From JADGQM01 sp964441945 (lineage in GTDB: Bacteria; Desulfobacterota; Syntrophobacteria; Syntrophobacterales; Syntrophobacteraceae), in contig CAYTWB010000007.1 of the NCBI GenBank assembly GCA_964441945.1, forward strand, positions 34,347 to 98,346: a DNA stretch of 64,000 nucleotides. The letters run 5' to 3'. Made by a program: the position numbers and the translations under genes. Positions 17,542 to 26,392 of this stretch are shown here, piece by piece. The notes beneath the pieces were generated by a model. It made no database searches, was not told the DNA's origin, and saw only the letters and a program-made list of their open reading frames with translations. The number at the start of each line of letters is the position of its first letter. Positions within the stretch are counted from its first letter, which is position 1.

Positions 17542-18907
17542 GCGCTATAAGCACATTCATTTTGTTGGGATTGGCGGGATAGGCATGAGCGGCATTGCTG
17601 AGCTGCTGCTGAACCTCGGATACCAGGTGAGCGGCTCCGACCTGAGGGAGACGGACCTCACACGTCGCCTGGCAAGCCTTGGGGCGACGATTCACATCGG
17701 ACATCATGCCGATCACGTGAAGGGGGCGGATGTCGTTGTTCTATCGTCAGCTATCCGGGATGACAACCCGGAGCTGAGCGCTGCCAGGAGCCTGGGCAAA
17801 ATCCCGGTCATTCGACGTGCCGAAATGCTTGCCGAGCTGATGCGTCTGAAATACTCGGTCCTGGTGGCCGGGGCACACGGCAAGACCACGACCACATCAA
17901 TGATCTCGACCGTCCTCACTCGAGGAGGACTCGACCCGACTGTAGTCATTGGGGGCAAGCTGAACGCGTGGGGCACAAACGCCAAGCTGGGGAGTGGGGA
18001 TTTCATGGTGGCCGAAGCTGACGAAAGCGACGGCACCTTCCTTCTGCTTCCTCCAACCATTGCGGTGGTGACGAACATTGACCTCGAGCATCTGGATTTC
18101 TACCGGGACCTCGATCACATTCAGCAGACTTTCCTTGAATTCATTAACAAAGTGCCTTTCTATGGGCAGGCGGTCTTGTGCCTTGAAGATGAGAATACCC
18201 AGAAGGTCCTGCCGAGTGTCTCAAAACCTTTTGTGACTTATGGCTTTTCCCCTCAGGCGGACTTTCAGGCTCGAGGCGTTAGAACAGACGGCTTCACAAC
18301 CAGTTATCGAGCTTTCCATGAGGGAAGCGAGATCGGCGAGATCGAAATCCGCATACCCGGACGGCACAATGTGTTGAATTCGCTGGCCGCTCTGGCGGTT
18401 GCCCATGAACTGGAACTGGAGTGGTCCGACATTCAAGCCGGTTTGCGGGATATGACGGGGGTGCAGCGGCGCTTTCAAGTCAAGGGTGAAGCCCGGGGGG
18501 TGCTCATACTGGATGACTATGGTCATCATCCCAACGAAATCCGGGCCGTGCTTGCAACGCTTGCCGACTGTTTCCCCAGGCGCCGTCGGATCGTGGTTTT
18601 TCAGCCTCACCGCTACAGTCGCACTCATGCTTTGATGGCGGATTTTGCCCGCTGCTTCTATCAGTCCGACGTATTGCTTCTGACCGAAATCTACGCCGCC
18701 AGTGAAAAGCCGATTCCGGGGATAACGGGGGAGCTCCTGGCGAAGAACATTGCCGCTCACGGTCATCATGATCTCTATTTCTGTGCGAATCTGGATGCGG
18801 TAGTTGAAAAAGTGCGCTCACTGGTCGCACCCGGTGATGTGGTGATCACTCTTGGGGCCGGTAACATCTGGCAGGCGGGAGAGTCTCTCCTGAGAGAGTT
18901 GGCCTGA
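17534..18907 (+). CDS. murC: UDP-N-acetylmuramate:L-alanine ligase MurC
   Basis: 457 residues. It adds the first amino acid, L-Ala, to UDP-MurNAc. N-terminal IHFVGIGGIGMSGIAELL (8-25) and P-loop VAGAHGKTTTTSM (111-123) are characteristic, as are EADESDGTFL and DDYGHHPNEI. The ATG at 17534 gives the standard N-terminus MFKRYKHIHF and overlaps the ftsW stop by eight bases; a longer in-frame opening at 17501 lies inside ftsW and is not used. murG is absent between the two genes. Confidence 0.96.
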   Translation: MFKRYKHIHFVGIGGIGMSGIAELLLNLGYQVSGSDLRETDLTRRLASLGATIHIGHHADHVKGADVVVLSSAIRDDNPELSAARSLGKIPVIRRAEMLAELMRLKYSVLVAGAHGKTTTTSMISTVLTRGGLDPTVVIGGKLNAWGTNAKLGSGDFMVAEADESDGTFLLLPPTIAVVTNIDLEHLDFYRDLDHIQQTFLEFINKVPFYGQAVLCLEDENTQKVLPSVSKPFVTYGFSPQADFQARGVRTDGFTTSYRAFHEGSEIGEIEIRIPGRHNVLNSLAALAVAHELELEWSDIQAGLRDMTGVQRRFQVKGEARGVLILDDYGHHPNEIRAVLATLADCFPRRRRIVVFQPHRYSRTHALMADFARCFYQSDVLLLTEIYAASEKPIPGITGELLAKNIAAHGHHDLYFCANLDAVVEKVRSLVAPGDVVITLGAGNIWQAGESLLRELA

Positions 18908-18922
18908 CACGATTGGAGAAGA

Positions 18923-19849
18923 ATGCTGAGTCCGAACAGGCTTCAAGCACTCCTCGTCGGTTTGCCTGAGCTTGAGCTCAAATGGTGGGAGCCCCTTGCC
19001 CGGTACACAACGTTTCGAGTTGGAGGCTCAGTTTTGTGCCTCGTTCGGCCAAAGACGGAGGATGCCCTCATCGGGCTCATGCGAGCGCTCAGACAAAACG
19101 AAGTCCCCTGCTTTATTCTTGGAGGAGGGAGCAATCTGCTGTTGCCTGATGGTGAATGGAACACTCTGGCCATTCAACTCGATTTATGTTCCGGCGAAAT
19201 CGTCCCGGAGAGGGAAGCGGGGAGGTGCTCGGCCCGTCTTCTTGTTGGCGCCGGGGTCCGTCTGCCGCGGCTCATGCGATATTGTCTTGGCGAGAGGCTT
19301 GGAGGGCTGGAATTCCTGGTCGGCATACCAGGGATGGTCGGCGGTGCCCTGGTCATGAATGCGGGAACCGGGGATGGTTGTGTGGCCGATGGTTTGGTCT
19401 GGATCGATGCTCTTGATGAAGAAAACCGGCGTCAGCGGATTATGCGGTCGGATTTGTCGCCCGGATACCGCTCTATGGGGTTGCCGGACGGCTGGGTGAT
19501 CCTGGGCTGCTGCCTGGCTGTAGACCCCTGTTCGGACGACGGACAACGGATGCGCCTGTCGGAAATCATGCGGCAGCGGAAAAAGACCCAGCCTCTGGGC
19601 CGACCATCGGCCGGGTGCATCTTCAAGAATCCGAAGGACCTTGCGGCCGGCGCCCTGATCGAACGGTCCGGGCTAAAGGGCTTGCGCGTTGGTGATGCAG
19701 AGGTTTCCCGCAAACACGCCAACTGGATCATCAATTGCGGGAACGCCAGAGCGCGGGATGTGGTGGCACTGATCGAGCGTATCGAGAGTCGTGTTGAGCG
19801 GGATTTCGGGGTTCGGCTGGAACGAGAAATCCGGATAATCGAGTCATGA
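18923..19849 (+). CDS. murB: UDP-N-acetylenolpyruvylglucosamine reductase MurB
   Basis: 308 residues. A FAD enzyme that reduces the enolpyruvyl group to make UDP-MurNAc with NADPH. FAD-binding blocks are YTTFRVGG (28-35), LGGGSNLL (66-73) and GLEFLVGIPGMVGGALVMNAG (ends at 148). The active-site block reads PSAGCIFKNP (228-237), with Cys232 where many MurB enzymes have the serine that protonates the product. I believe cysteine occurs in some family members, so this is probably still an active enzyme. The stop overlaps the ftsQ ATG (ATGA). Confidence 0.94.
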   Translation: MLSPNRLQALLVGLPELELKWWEPLARYTTFRVGGSVLCLVRPKTEDALIGLMRALRQNEVPCFILGGGSNLLLPDGEWNTLAIQLDLCSGEIVPEREAGRCSARLLVGAGVRLPRLMRYCLGERLGGLEFLVGIPGMVGGALVMNAGTGDGCVADGLVWIDALDEENRRQRIMRSDLSPGYRSMGLPDGWVILGCCLAVDPCSDDGQRMRLSEIMRQRKKTQPLGRPSAGCIFKNPKDLAAGALIERSGLKGLRVGDAEVSRKHANWIINCGNARARDVVALIERIESRVERDFGVRLEREIRIIES

Positions 19850-20673
19850 GAAAAAAGCGCAATCGCTATCGGCCTGATCTTGAAAAGCGCCGCAGAAGGG
19901 TGAAATACTGGATCAAAACAACGATTGGCTTTGTCTTGTCCCTGGCGATAGTTATCCTCTACAGCGCCGCGCTCGCCCATTCCTACCACGCTCTTCTCGA
20001 TGCGCCGTGGTTTCGTATCAGCGATGTTGCAATCAAAGGGCTGAAGCATCTTAAAGAGGATGAGATATTGAACACCTTGATGATCCCCCCTGAATCAAGT
20101 CTGTTGACCATCAAGTCCTCACAACTGGCCAAGCGTCTTGAGACCCTGCCGTGGCTGGAATCATCCGCTGTCCGGTTGTCGTTTCCCAACCGCGTTGAGG
20201 TTGAAGTGATTGAACGCGAACCTTTGGCGGTCATTCATTCGGAGGATTATTACCTGATCGATACCGGTGGAAAACTGGTATCTCGGGCGTCGTCTGAAAA
20301 GAAACAAGGTTTTATCCTGGTTGAAGGGTTTTCCGGCCTGGGTTTGAAGGAAGGGGACTCACTGCCGCCCGATGTGCTGCAGGGCTTGAAGGCCTTGCTG
20401 GCAGCGATGGACGAGTGCAGGACCTGGTTGTCGCCGGATTCGATTTTACTGAGCCGCTGGAATGCTGAAACGGGTTTTGCTCTCTACACAGCGCAAAACA
20501 ACACCTGCATCCAGATCGGATGGGATGACTTTGGCAAGAAATTAAGTCGGCTGCACCGTGTTTTTGAGGTCCTCACGGAACGATCGCTATGGAATTCGGT
20601 GACAGGCATCGATCTCGACTATAAAGACCGTGTTTTTGTTGAAGGGCTTTTTCCTTTTCCAAAAGGAGGCTGA
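19846..20673 (+). CDS. ftsQ: Cell division protein FtsQ
   Basis: 275 residues. A strongly basic cytoplasmic tail (MRKKRNRYRPDLEKRRRR) and one membrane helix (about 24-47) precede a POTRA domain (WFRISDVAIKGLKHLKEDEIL onward, ~54-122) and the FtsQ/DivIB domain. FtsQ recruits FtsB-FtsL to the divisome on the periplasmic side. Sequence similarity is modest, but topology and the position between murB and ftsA are typical. No ddl gene lies between murB and ftsQ, as it does in some bacteria. Confidence 0.93.
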   Translation: MRKKRNRYRPDLEKRRRRVKYWIKTTIGFVLSLAIVILYSAALAHSYHALLDAPWFRISDVAIKGLKHLKEDEILNTLMIPPESSLLTIKSSQLAKRLETLPWLESSAVRLSFPNRVEVEVIEREPLAVIHSEDYYLIDTGGKLVSRASSEKKQGFILVEGFSGLGLKEGDSLPPDVLQGLKALLAAMDECRTWLSPDSILLSRWNAETGFALYTAQNNTCIQIGWDDFGKKLSRLHRVFEVLTERSLWNSVTGIDLDYKDRVFVEGLFPFPKGG

Positions 20674-20697
20674 TCTGTGGTATAGGGAAGGGCCGAT

Positions 20698-20716
20698 TGA
20701 GTCGGCAGCCGACTCA
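20698..20716. promoter_or_regulatory. Perfect 19-base palindrome between ftsQ and ftsA
   Basis: TGAGTCGGC and GCCGACTCA flank a single A, 24 bases after the ftsQ stop and ~150 bases before ftsA. There is no T-run, so a terminator is unlikely; it may be an operator or an mRNA processing hairpin. The 190-base gap is the longest within the cluster, so ftsA-ftsZ may have its own promoter here. Confidence 0.5.
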
Positions 20717-20863
20717 CCATGTCTTTTCCTGTCTGCGGATCCAAGCGACAAGAGCCAAGAGATTGAATGCCATCCAAGAGTCAAGCGTTATCAGAGAGTT
20801 AAGTAGAGTGAATCGCTCGTGAGACCGTATTTCTGAGAATAGATAGACTCTGAAAGGTGATCG

Positions 20864-22105
20864 ATGGGAAAGAGAGAAGAACTGATCGTCGGCCTTGATC
20901 TCGGCACCACAAAGATCTGCGCTGTGGTCGGAGAGGTAACCTCGGAAGGGATTGACATTGTAGGCGTAGGGACCCACCCTTCGATCGGACTGCGCGGTGG
21001 TGTCGTGGTCAATATTGACCAGACTGTCCATTCGATTCGAAAGGCAGTTGACGAAGCGGAACTGATGGCCGGCTGTGAGATCTCCTCTGTCTTTGCCGGG
21101 GTTGCCGGCACCCATATCCAGAGCCTTAACAGCCACGGGGTGATTGCCGTCAAGAGTCGGGAGGTCACTCAGGCTGATGTCGACCGGGTTTTGGATGCCG
21201 CCAGAGCAATCGCCCTGCCTTTCGATCGACAGATCCTGCACGTACTCCCCCAGCAGTTCATTGTGGATGATCAAGAAGGGATTCACACCCCGATCGGGAT
21301 GTCCGGAGTCAGGCTCGAAGCCAAGGTCCATATCGTGACGGGGGCCATCGCGGCGGTTCAGAATATCATCAAATGTTGTGAACGGGCGGGATTGCACGTT
21401 CAGGATGTGGTCTTGGAGTCTCTGGCCTCGTCGGAATCCGTGCTGGATCATGATGAGAAGCACCTTGGCGTGGCTTTGATAGACATTGGCGGCGGGACCA
21501 GCAACGTGGCAATGTTTCTGGATGACGCCGTCCGCTATTCCGGAGTGGTCGGTTTGGGGGGCAATCACATCACTTCGGATATTTCTGTTGGTTTGCGCAC
21601 CTCCATGGAGGAAGCGGAGAAGATAAAGAAGAAGTACGGTTGTGCCATTGTTGAGTGGGTTAGTCCGCAGGATGTCATAGAAGTTGGGTCTGTGGGTGGT
21701 CAGAAACCACGTCAACTGGCGCAATCCATATTGACGGAAATCATCGAAGCACGAGTGGAAGAGATCGTAAAGATTATCGAGGCGGAGATGTTCCGGTCCG
21801 GGTATTTTGAATCACTTCATGCCGGGGTGGTTTTGACGGGAGGAGTATCCCTGCTTCCGGGCATACGAGAGCTCGCGGAGAAACTCTTTGACCTGCCCGT
21901 TCGCATTGGTGTCCCGTACCATTTTGGCGGGCTGGGCGATGTGGTCAAAAACCCGATCTACGCAACCGCTTCCGGACTGTTGTTGTATGGCAGAAAACAG
22001 GGAGGTCAGTTGCCTTTGGAGGAACAAAGTGCTGTCGGCAGCATGTTTACAGCGATGAGGAACTGGTTCAGGCATTTGTGGAGAGGAAGAAGCAATTGGA
22101 TCTAG
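20864..22105 (+). CDS. ftsA: Cell division protein FtsA
   Basis: 413 residues. An actin-like ATPase that anchors FtsZ to the membrane. The phosphate-1 loop is VGLDLGTTKICAVVGE (9-24); phosphate-2 is ALIDIGGGTSNVAMF; the adenosine loop is VVLTGGVSLLPGIRELAE. The C-terminus, MRNWFRHLWRGR, is an amphipathic helix fitting the membrane-targeting sequence. The 1C subdomain region (YSVHSIRKAVDEAELMAG) is conserved. It is followed by ftsZ. Confidence 0.96.
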   Translation: MGKREELIVGLDLGTTKICAVVGEVTSEGIDIVGVGTHPSIGLRGGVVVNIDQTVHSIRKAVDEAELMAGCEISSVFAGVAGTHIQSLNSHGVIAVKSREVTQADVDRVLDAARAIALPFDRQILHVLPQQFIVDDQEGIHTPIGMSGVRLEAKVHIVTGAIAAVQNIIKCCERAGLHVQDVVLESLASSESVLDHDEKHLGVALIDIGGGTSNVAMFLDDAVRYSGVVGLGGNHITSDISVGLRTSMEEAEKIKKKYGCAIVEWVSPQDVIEVGSVGGQKPRQLAQSILTEIIEARVEEIVKIIEAEMFRSGYFESLHAGVVLTGGVSLLPGIRELAEKLFDLPVRIGVPYHFGGLGDVVKNPIYATASGLLLYGRKQGGQLPLEEQSAVGSMFTAMRNWFRHLWRGRSNWI

Positions 22106-22221
22106 TATGACCGGAGCGAATCTCAACGGATTCGTTTGTTCAATAGGCATTGATGGGGGAGTTCTTTCACCTAGGGGCTAACAGGATTGTGAAAGCGATT
22201 ATGAGTGGGAAGGGGATGGTT

Positions 22222-23406
22222 ATGGACAACTCAACCTTGAATAAGGCGAAAATCAGAGTCTTGGGTATTGGGGGTGGGGGTGGCAATGCCATCAACAATA
22301 TGATCAGTTCGGGCCTCGATGAGGTCGAATTCATTGCGGCCAATACGGATTTCCAGGCACTGGAAAGAAGTCTTGCCCCGGTCAAGATTCAGCTTGGAGT
22401 GAATCTGACGAAGGGGCTGGGTGCGGGCGGCAACCCTGAAACGGGGGCCAAGGCCACCCAGGAGGACCTCGAAAAGATTAGAGAAGCCGTTGACGGCAGT
22501 GACATGGTCTTTATCACGGCCGGCATGGGCGGCGGCACCGGCACAGGGGGTGCACCCATTGTGGCGCAGGTCTGCAAGGAGACCGGAGCACTCACCGTGG
22601 CGGTGGTTACCAAACCCTTCCTGGTGGAAGGCAAGGTCAGGCAACGGAATGCCGAGGAAGGCCTCAAGGCGCTCCAGGGGGTGGTCGATACGCTCATTTC
22701 GATCCCCAACAATCGTTTGCTTTGTCTGGCGGATCGCCGGTCCACATTCCTCGAGTGTTTTCGCCGTGTCGATGATGTCCTGTTGTACGCCGTAAAAGGC
22801 GTATCCGATCTCATCACGCATCCGGGCTATATCAATGTGGATTTCGCCGATGTGAGGACCGTCATGGCGGAAATGGGGATGGCCTTGATGGGGACCGGTG
22901 TGGGAAGAGGCGAAAACCGGGCTGCACAGGCGGCACAGCAAGCCATATCGAGCCCGCTTCTCGAAGATATCTCCATCCACGGCGCTCGTGCTGTTCTGGT
23001 CAATATATCCGCCAGTGATGATCTCGGTATGCATGAATTTGAAGAGGCATCGTCGATTATCCAAAAGGAAGTAGATGAGGAAGCCAATATCTTTCTCGGG
23101 GTTGCAGTCGATCAGGACCTGGAAGACGAAATCCGCATAACGGTCATCGCCACCGGTATCGGGAAAATCGAGCAGGCGCCAAAAGTGGAGGTTCCCGGTC
23201 GTCCCAAGAGGCGGGGGGATGGGCTGGTCCCGGATCTGAACTACGATTACTTGCAGATACCCACGGTGGTCCGACATCGATCGGGGCGGGACAGCCAGGC
23301 GATGGAACAGCCCAAGCGGAGGACTCTTTTACAGAAGTTGACCGGGGTGTCCGCAGATGAAGAAGATCTGAGCATTCCGACCTTCATTCGAAAACAGATG
23401 GACTAG
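22222..23406 (+). CDS. ftsZ: Cell division GTPase FtsZ
   Basis: 394 residues from the ATG at 22222, chosen because AAGGGG lies seven bases before it and the product then starts near the usual FtsZ N-terminus; in-frame ATGs at 22153, 22201 and 22216 are alternatives. The nucleotide-binding block is GIGGGGGNAINNM (15-27) and the tubulin signature GMGGGTGTG is at 101-109. A variable linker is followed by the C-terminal peptide DLSIPTFIRKQMD that binds FtsA. It is the last gene of the dcw run. Confidence 0.96.
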   Translation: MDNSTLNKAKIRVLGIGGGGGNAINNMISSGLDEVEFIAANTDFQALERSLAPVKIQLGVNLTKGLGAGGNPETGAKATQEDLEKIREAVDGSDMVFITAGMGGGTGTGGAPIVAQVCKETGALTVAVVTKPFLVEGKVRQRNAEEGLKALQGVVDTLISIPNNRLLCLADRRSTFLECFRRVDDVLLYAVKGVSDLITHPGYINVDFADVRTVMAEMGMALMGTGVGRGENRAAQAAQQAISSPLLEDISIHGARAVLVNISASDDLGMHEFEEASSIIQKEVDEEANIFLGVAVDQDLEDEIRITVIATGIGKIEQAPKVEVPGRPKRRGDGLVPDLNYDYLQIPTVVRHRSGRDSQAMEQPKRRTLLQKLTGVSADEEDLSIPTFIRKQMD

Positions 23407-23443
23407 ACCTCCTTGGCGAAGGTGTTCGGATTATGATCCGGGG

Positions 23444-25201
23444 ATGGTGAGAAATCTAAAGGATCGGCAGCAGAAGTGGCTGGCCGATGAACGCGGAACG
23501 GCTCGAAAGGACTGGGGGGGGAAGTTTCGCATTGCCCTGGCCTTCCCCAGCCCTTACTCCGTAGGCATGTCCAACCTGGGCTTCCACTATGTCTACGAAG
23601 CCCTGAATCGATTTGACGATGTCGTCTGTGAACGGGTCTTCTATCCGGAAGCGGAAGACATGGCTATCGTCAGTCAACTGCCCGGAAGGCTGTTGAGCGC
23701 TGAGTCTCAGCGGCCTCTCCGGGATTTTCATCTCCTGGCGTTTTCCATTCCGTTTGAAAATGATTTCAGCAACGCAGTGGCAATGATTAAGTATGCCGGA
23801 ATTGCACCGCTGAGTGAGCAGCGCAATTCCGCCGATCCTCTTGTTGCAGCAGGCGGCATCGGGGTCTTCATGAATCCTGAGCCCATGGCCCCTTTTCTGG
23901 ATTTTGTTTTCATAGGGGAAGCGGAATCCCTGGTTCCGGACTTCCTGGAATTCTGGCGAGAGAACCGGAACGGCAGAATGTCCCGGCGGGAGCTTCTGAA
24001 GGCGCTTGCCAGAGAGGTGAGGGGCCTCTATGTGCCCTCCCAGTATCGGGTTTTCTACCACGCGAATGGCACGCTTGCAGCGATAGAACCCATTTCGGGT
24101 TCCGGGGCGCCGGCTCGGGTCCCGTATCGGAGAACAGATCTGAGCGCGCATGCTCCGTGCAAGACGGCGGTTCTTACCCCAAACACGGAGTTCAGCAATG
24201 TTTTATTGATCGAAATCGGACGCGGCTGCGGACATGGATGTCGGTTCTGTGCGGCCGGCTTTATGTATCGGCCGATGCGATTTCATGCGGCTGACCGACT
24301 GCTCCGGGCGATTGAAACCGGCTTTCCCGGCGTCTCCAGGGTTGGGCTGGTGGGTGCAGCGATTTCAGACCATCCGGAAATCCAAACGATTTGCCGAAGG
24401 CTTTTGGAAGGGGGGAAGCGAATCTCTTTTTCGTCTCTTCGAGCAGATTCGATCACGCCGGAAATCGTCTCCGCTCTTCAGGCAAGTCAACACCGGGGGG
24501 TGGCCATCGCCGTAGAAGCCGGGTCGGAACGGCTGCGGCGAGTCATCAATAAAGATCTCACACGGGAAGACATTTACCACGCGGCGGCTTTGCTCACCGA
24601 AGGCGGTATCCTCAATCTCAAACTCTATTTCATGATAGGGCTGCCCACGGAAACGCTGACTGACATGGAAGCGCTCGTTGATGTGGCAAAAGGCGTGAAG
24701 CATCACGTACTGAAGATCAGTCGTGGACAGAAACGTCTCGGGACCATCACTCTCAGCGTCAACGCCTTCGTTCCCAAGCCCTTTACCCCGTTTCAGTGGG
24801 TGAGCTTTGCCGGTGTTCCGGAATTGAAGGAACGGGCGAAGTGGATCAAGAAGGCCCTGAAAAAAGTGCCCAATGTCCGCGTTCACTTTGATGTGCCCAA
24901 GTGGTCCTACGTGCAGGCCCTGCTGGCCCGAGGCGATAGAAGATGTGCGCTGTTCCTGGAGAAAGTGGCACTGGACGGCCTGAGCTGGCCCCAGGCTGTG
25001 CGCTCTTTGCCCTTGAATCCCGACTTCTGGGTCATGCGCGAGCGGGACCGGGATGAGTCCTTCCCCTGGGAGATCGTTGATCTGGGCGTGAACCGGTCTT
25101 TCCTTCTCGAAGAGCTCCAGAATGCTCTTCAGGAGCGAAGAAGTCCACCGTGCGCTCCGGAGGAAGGCTGTAACCGGTGTGGAATCTGCCATGCATCTTG
25201 A
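23444..25201 (+). CDS. Radical SAM protein with B12-binding-like N-terminus (TIGR03960-like)
   Basis: 585 residues, cytosolic. Residues ~25-230 resemble a cobalamin-binding-like domain (ALAFPSPYSVGMSNLGFHYVY). The radical SAM core follows with Cys262-x3-Cys266-x2-Cys269 (GRGCGHGCRFC), which holds the [4Fe-4S] cluster that cleaves S-adenosylmethionine. The C-terminus has a second cysteine group (CAPEEGCNRCGIC). The arrangement matches an uncharacterised radical SAM family, often next to a TIGR03936-type 'radical SAM-linked' protein. That partner is not adjacent here, so it may be elsewhere. Substrate unknown. It begins 37 bases after ftsZ and could be co-transcribed with it. Confidence 0.8.
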   Translation: MVRNLKDRQQKWLADERGTARKDWGGKFRIALAFPSPYSVGMSNLGFHYVYEALNRFDDVVCERVFYPEAEDMAIVSQLPGRLLSAESQRPLRDFHLLAFSIPFENDFSNAVAMIKYAGIAPLSEQRNSADPLVAAGGIGVFMNPEPMAPFLDFVFIGEAESLVPDFLEFWRENRNGRMSRRELLKALAREVRGLYVPSQYRVFYHANGTLAAIEPISGSGAPARVPYRRTDLSAHAPCKTAVLTPNTEFSNVLLIEIGRGCGHGCRFCAAGFMYRPMRFHAADRLLRAIETGFPGVSRVGLVGAAISDHPEIQTICRRLLEGGKRISFSSLRADSITPEIVSALQASQHRGVAIAVEAGSERLRRVINKDLTREDIYHAAALLTEGGILNLKLYFMIGLPTETLTDMEALVDVAKGVKHHVLKISRGQKRLGTITLSVNAFVPKPFTPFQWVSFAGVPELKERAKWIKKALKKVPNVRVHFDVPKWSYVQALLARGDRRCALFLEKVALDGLSWPQAVRSLPLNPDFWVMRERDRDESFPWEIVDLGVNRSFLLEELQNALQERRSPPCAPEEGCNRCGICHAS

Positions 25202-25449
25202 CGACAGCCAATTTCAAACATAGCAGAATAAGTGCAGCTCGTGATCATTGCCGGCAATTTCAGCCATAGGAGATTGATCCTCGCTGCAAGAAACCTTATA
25301 TTGGGGCTGATTTAAATACCCTGAGCAGGAATAGAGTTTTGAATACCCTTCTTTGATGGCTTTCCACGGTCATGCTTAAACTGTTGGAGAATGCGGGTGG
25401 GGAGAGACGATCGGAGGAAGGGAGATTGCTTTGAGAGGAAAACGCGATA

Positions 25450-26349
25450 ATGTCCCAAATTGACTATTACCAGACCCTGGGCGTCTCAGCTGAAGCGTCG
25501 GCCGAAGACATCAAGAAAGCCTACCGCAAACTCGCACTGGAAACCCATCCTGATCGAAATCCCAATGACCCGCGGGCCGAGGAGCGTTTCAAGCGCATTA
25601 GCGAAGCATACGGCGTGCTCATCGACCCGCAGAAGCGTGCCCAGTATGATCAATTCCGGCAGGCTGGGTATCAGCAGCAGTATGGCGGGCGTTCGCAGTA
25701 TGGCTTTCGCTATTCCCAGGAAGACATTCTCAGGGACTTCTATAAGAGCCGCTATTCGCAGGACATCTTTGCAGACCTCCAGAGAGAATTCCAGCGTATG
25801 GGATTCCGGTTTGACGATACCTTCCTCAATCACATTTTCGGAACTGACAAGACCATTTATATTCGAGGTGTCTTTTTTGATGGTCCTGGTGGCGTGAAGG
25901 TTTTCAGGTACGGCAATCAATCAGGCCGTCCGTCTCCGTCCCAGTCCAAACCGGGTCGCCACCCGTTTCAGGACCCCTTCCCGCAGCCAAAAGGCATCCT
26001 GGAACACGGGGTGTCCCTGCTGGCGAAAGCGGGCAAGAAAGCCGGCAGGTATCTGCTCAAGAAGCTCACTGGAAGCTCCGAAAGCCTCGACACTCCATCG
26101 CCGGGGCGGCTTGGGGATTCTGAGGAGTTCGATATGACTTACCAGCTGCTCATATCGAAGACTGACGCCGCAAACGGAACGACGCTGGAAGTGGATCTGC
26201 CGCACTTTGAAGGGGGAAAGCATGTCTCCGTCCATGTCCCGGCCGGGGTCAAGTCCGGGACGAAGCTGCGTCTCAAGCAGATGGGAAGGCCCCTGCCGGA
26301 TAGCCCTTCCAGCAGAGGGGACCTTTATTTGCAGCTCCAGGTGGCCTGA
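25450..26349 (+). CDS. J-domain co-chaperone (DnaJ/CbpA-like)
   Basis: 299 residues. The N-terminal J domain (about 4-68) includes HPD at 33-35, which stimulates DnaK ATPase. There is no Cys-rich zinc domain. A Gln/Tyr/Arg-rich linker follows, then a ~150-residue middle section with no domain I can name, and a C-terminal substrate-binding half-domain (about 230-299, DLPHFEGGKHVSVHVPAGVKSGTKLRLKQMGR) as in DnaJ/CbpA. Only one such C-terminal domain is evident, where CbpA has two. The ATG at 25450 has a GAGAGGA-like site upstream. No dnaK or grpE is nearby. The next gene follows after 43 bases. Confidence 0.85.
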   Translation: MSQIDYYQTLGVSAEASAEDIKKAYRKLALETHPDRNPNDPRAEERFKRISEAYGVLIDPQKRAQYDQFRQAGYQQQYGGRSQYGFRYSQEDILRDFYKSRYSQDIFADLQREFQRMGFRFDDTFLNHIFGTDKTIYIRGVFFDGPGGVKVFRYGNQSGRPSPSQSKPGRHPFQDPFPQPKGILEHGVSLLAKAGKKAGRYLLKKLTGSSESLDTPSPGRLGDSEEFDMTYQLLISKTDAANGTTLEVDLPHFEGGKHVSVHVPAGVKSGTKLRLKQMGRPLPDSPSSRGDLYLQLQVA

Positions 26350-26392
26350 AGGGGTGGAGCTGGGGCCTCTGGAATAGTGAGGAATTCCGGTC

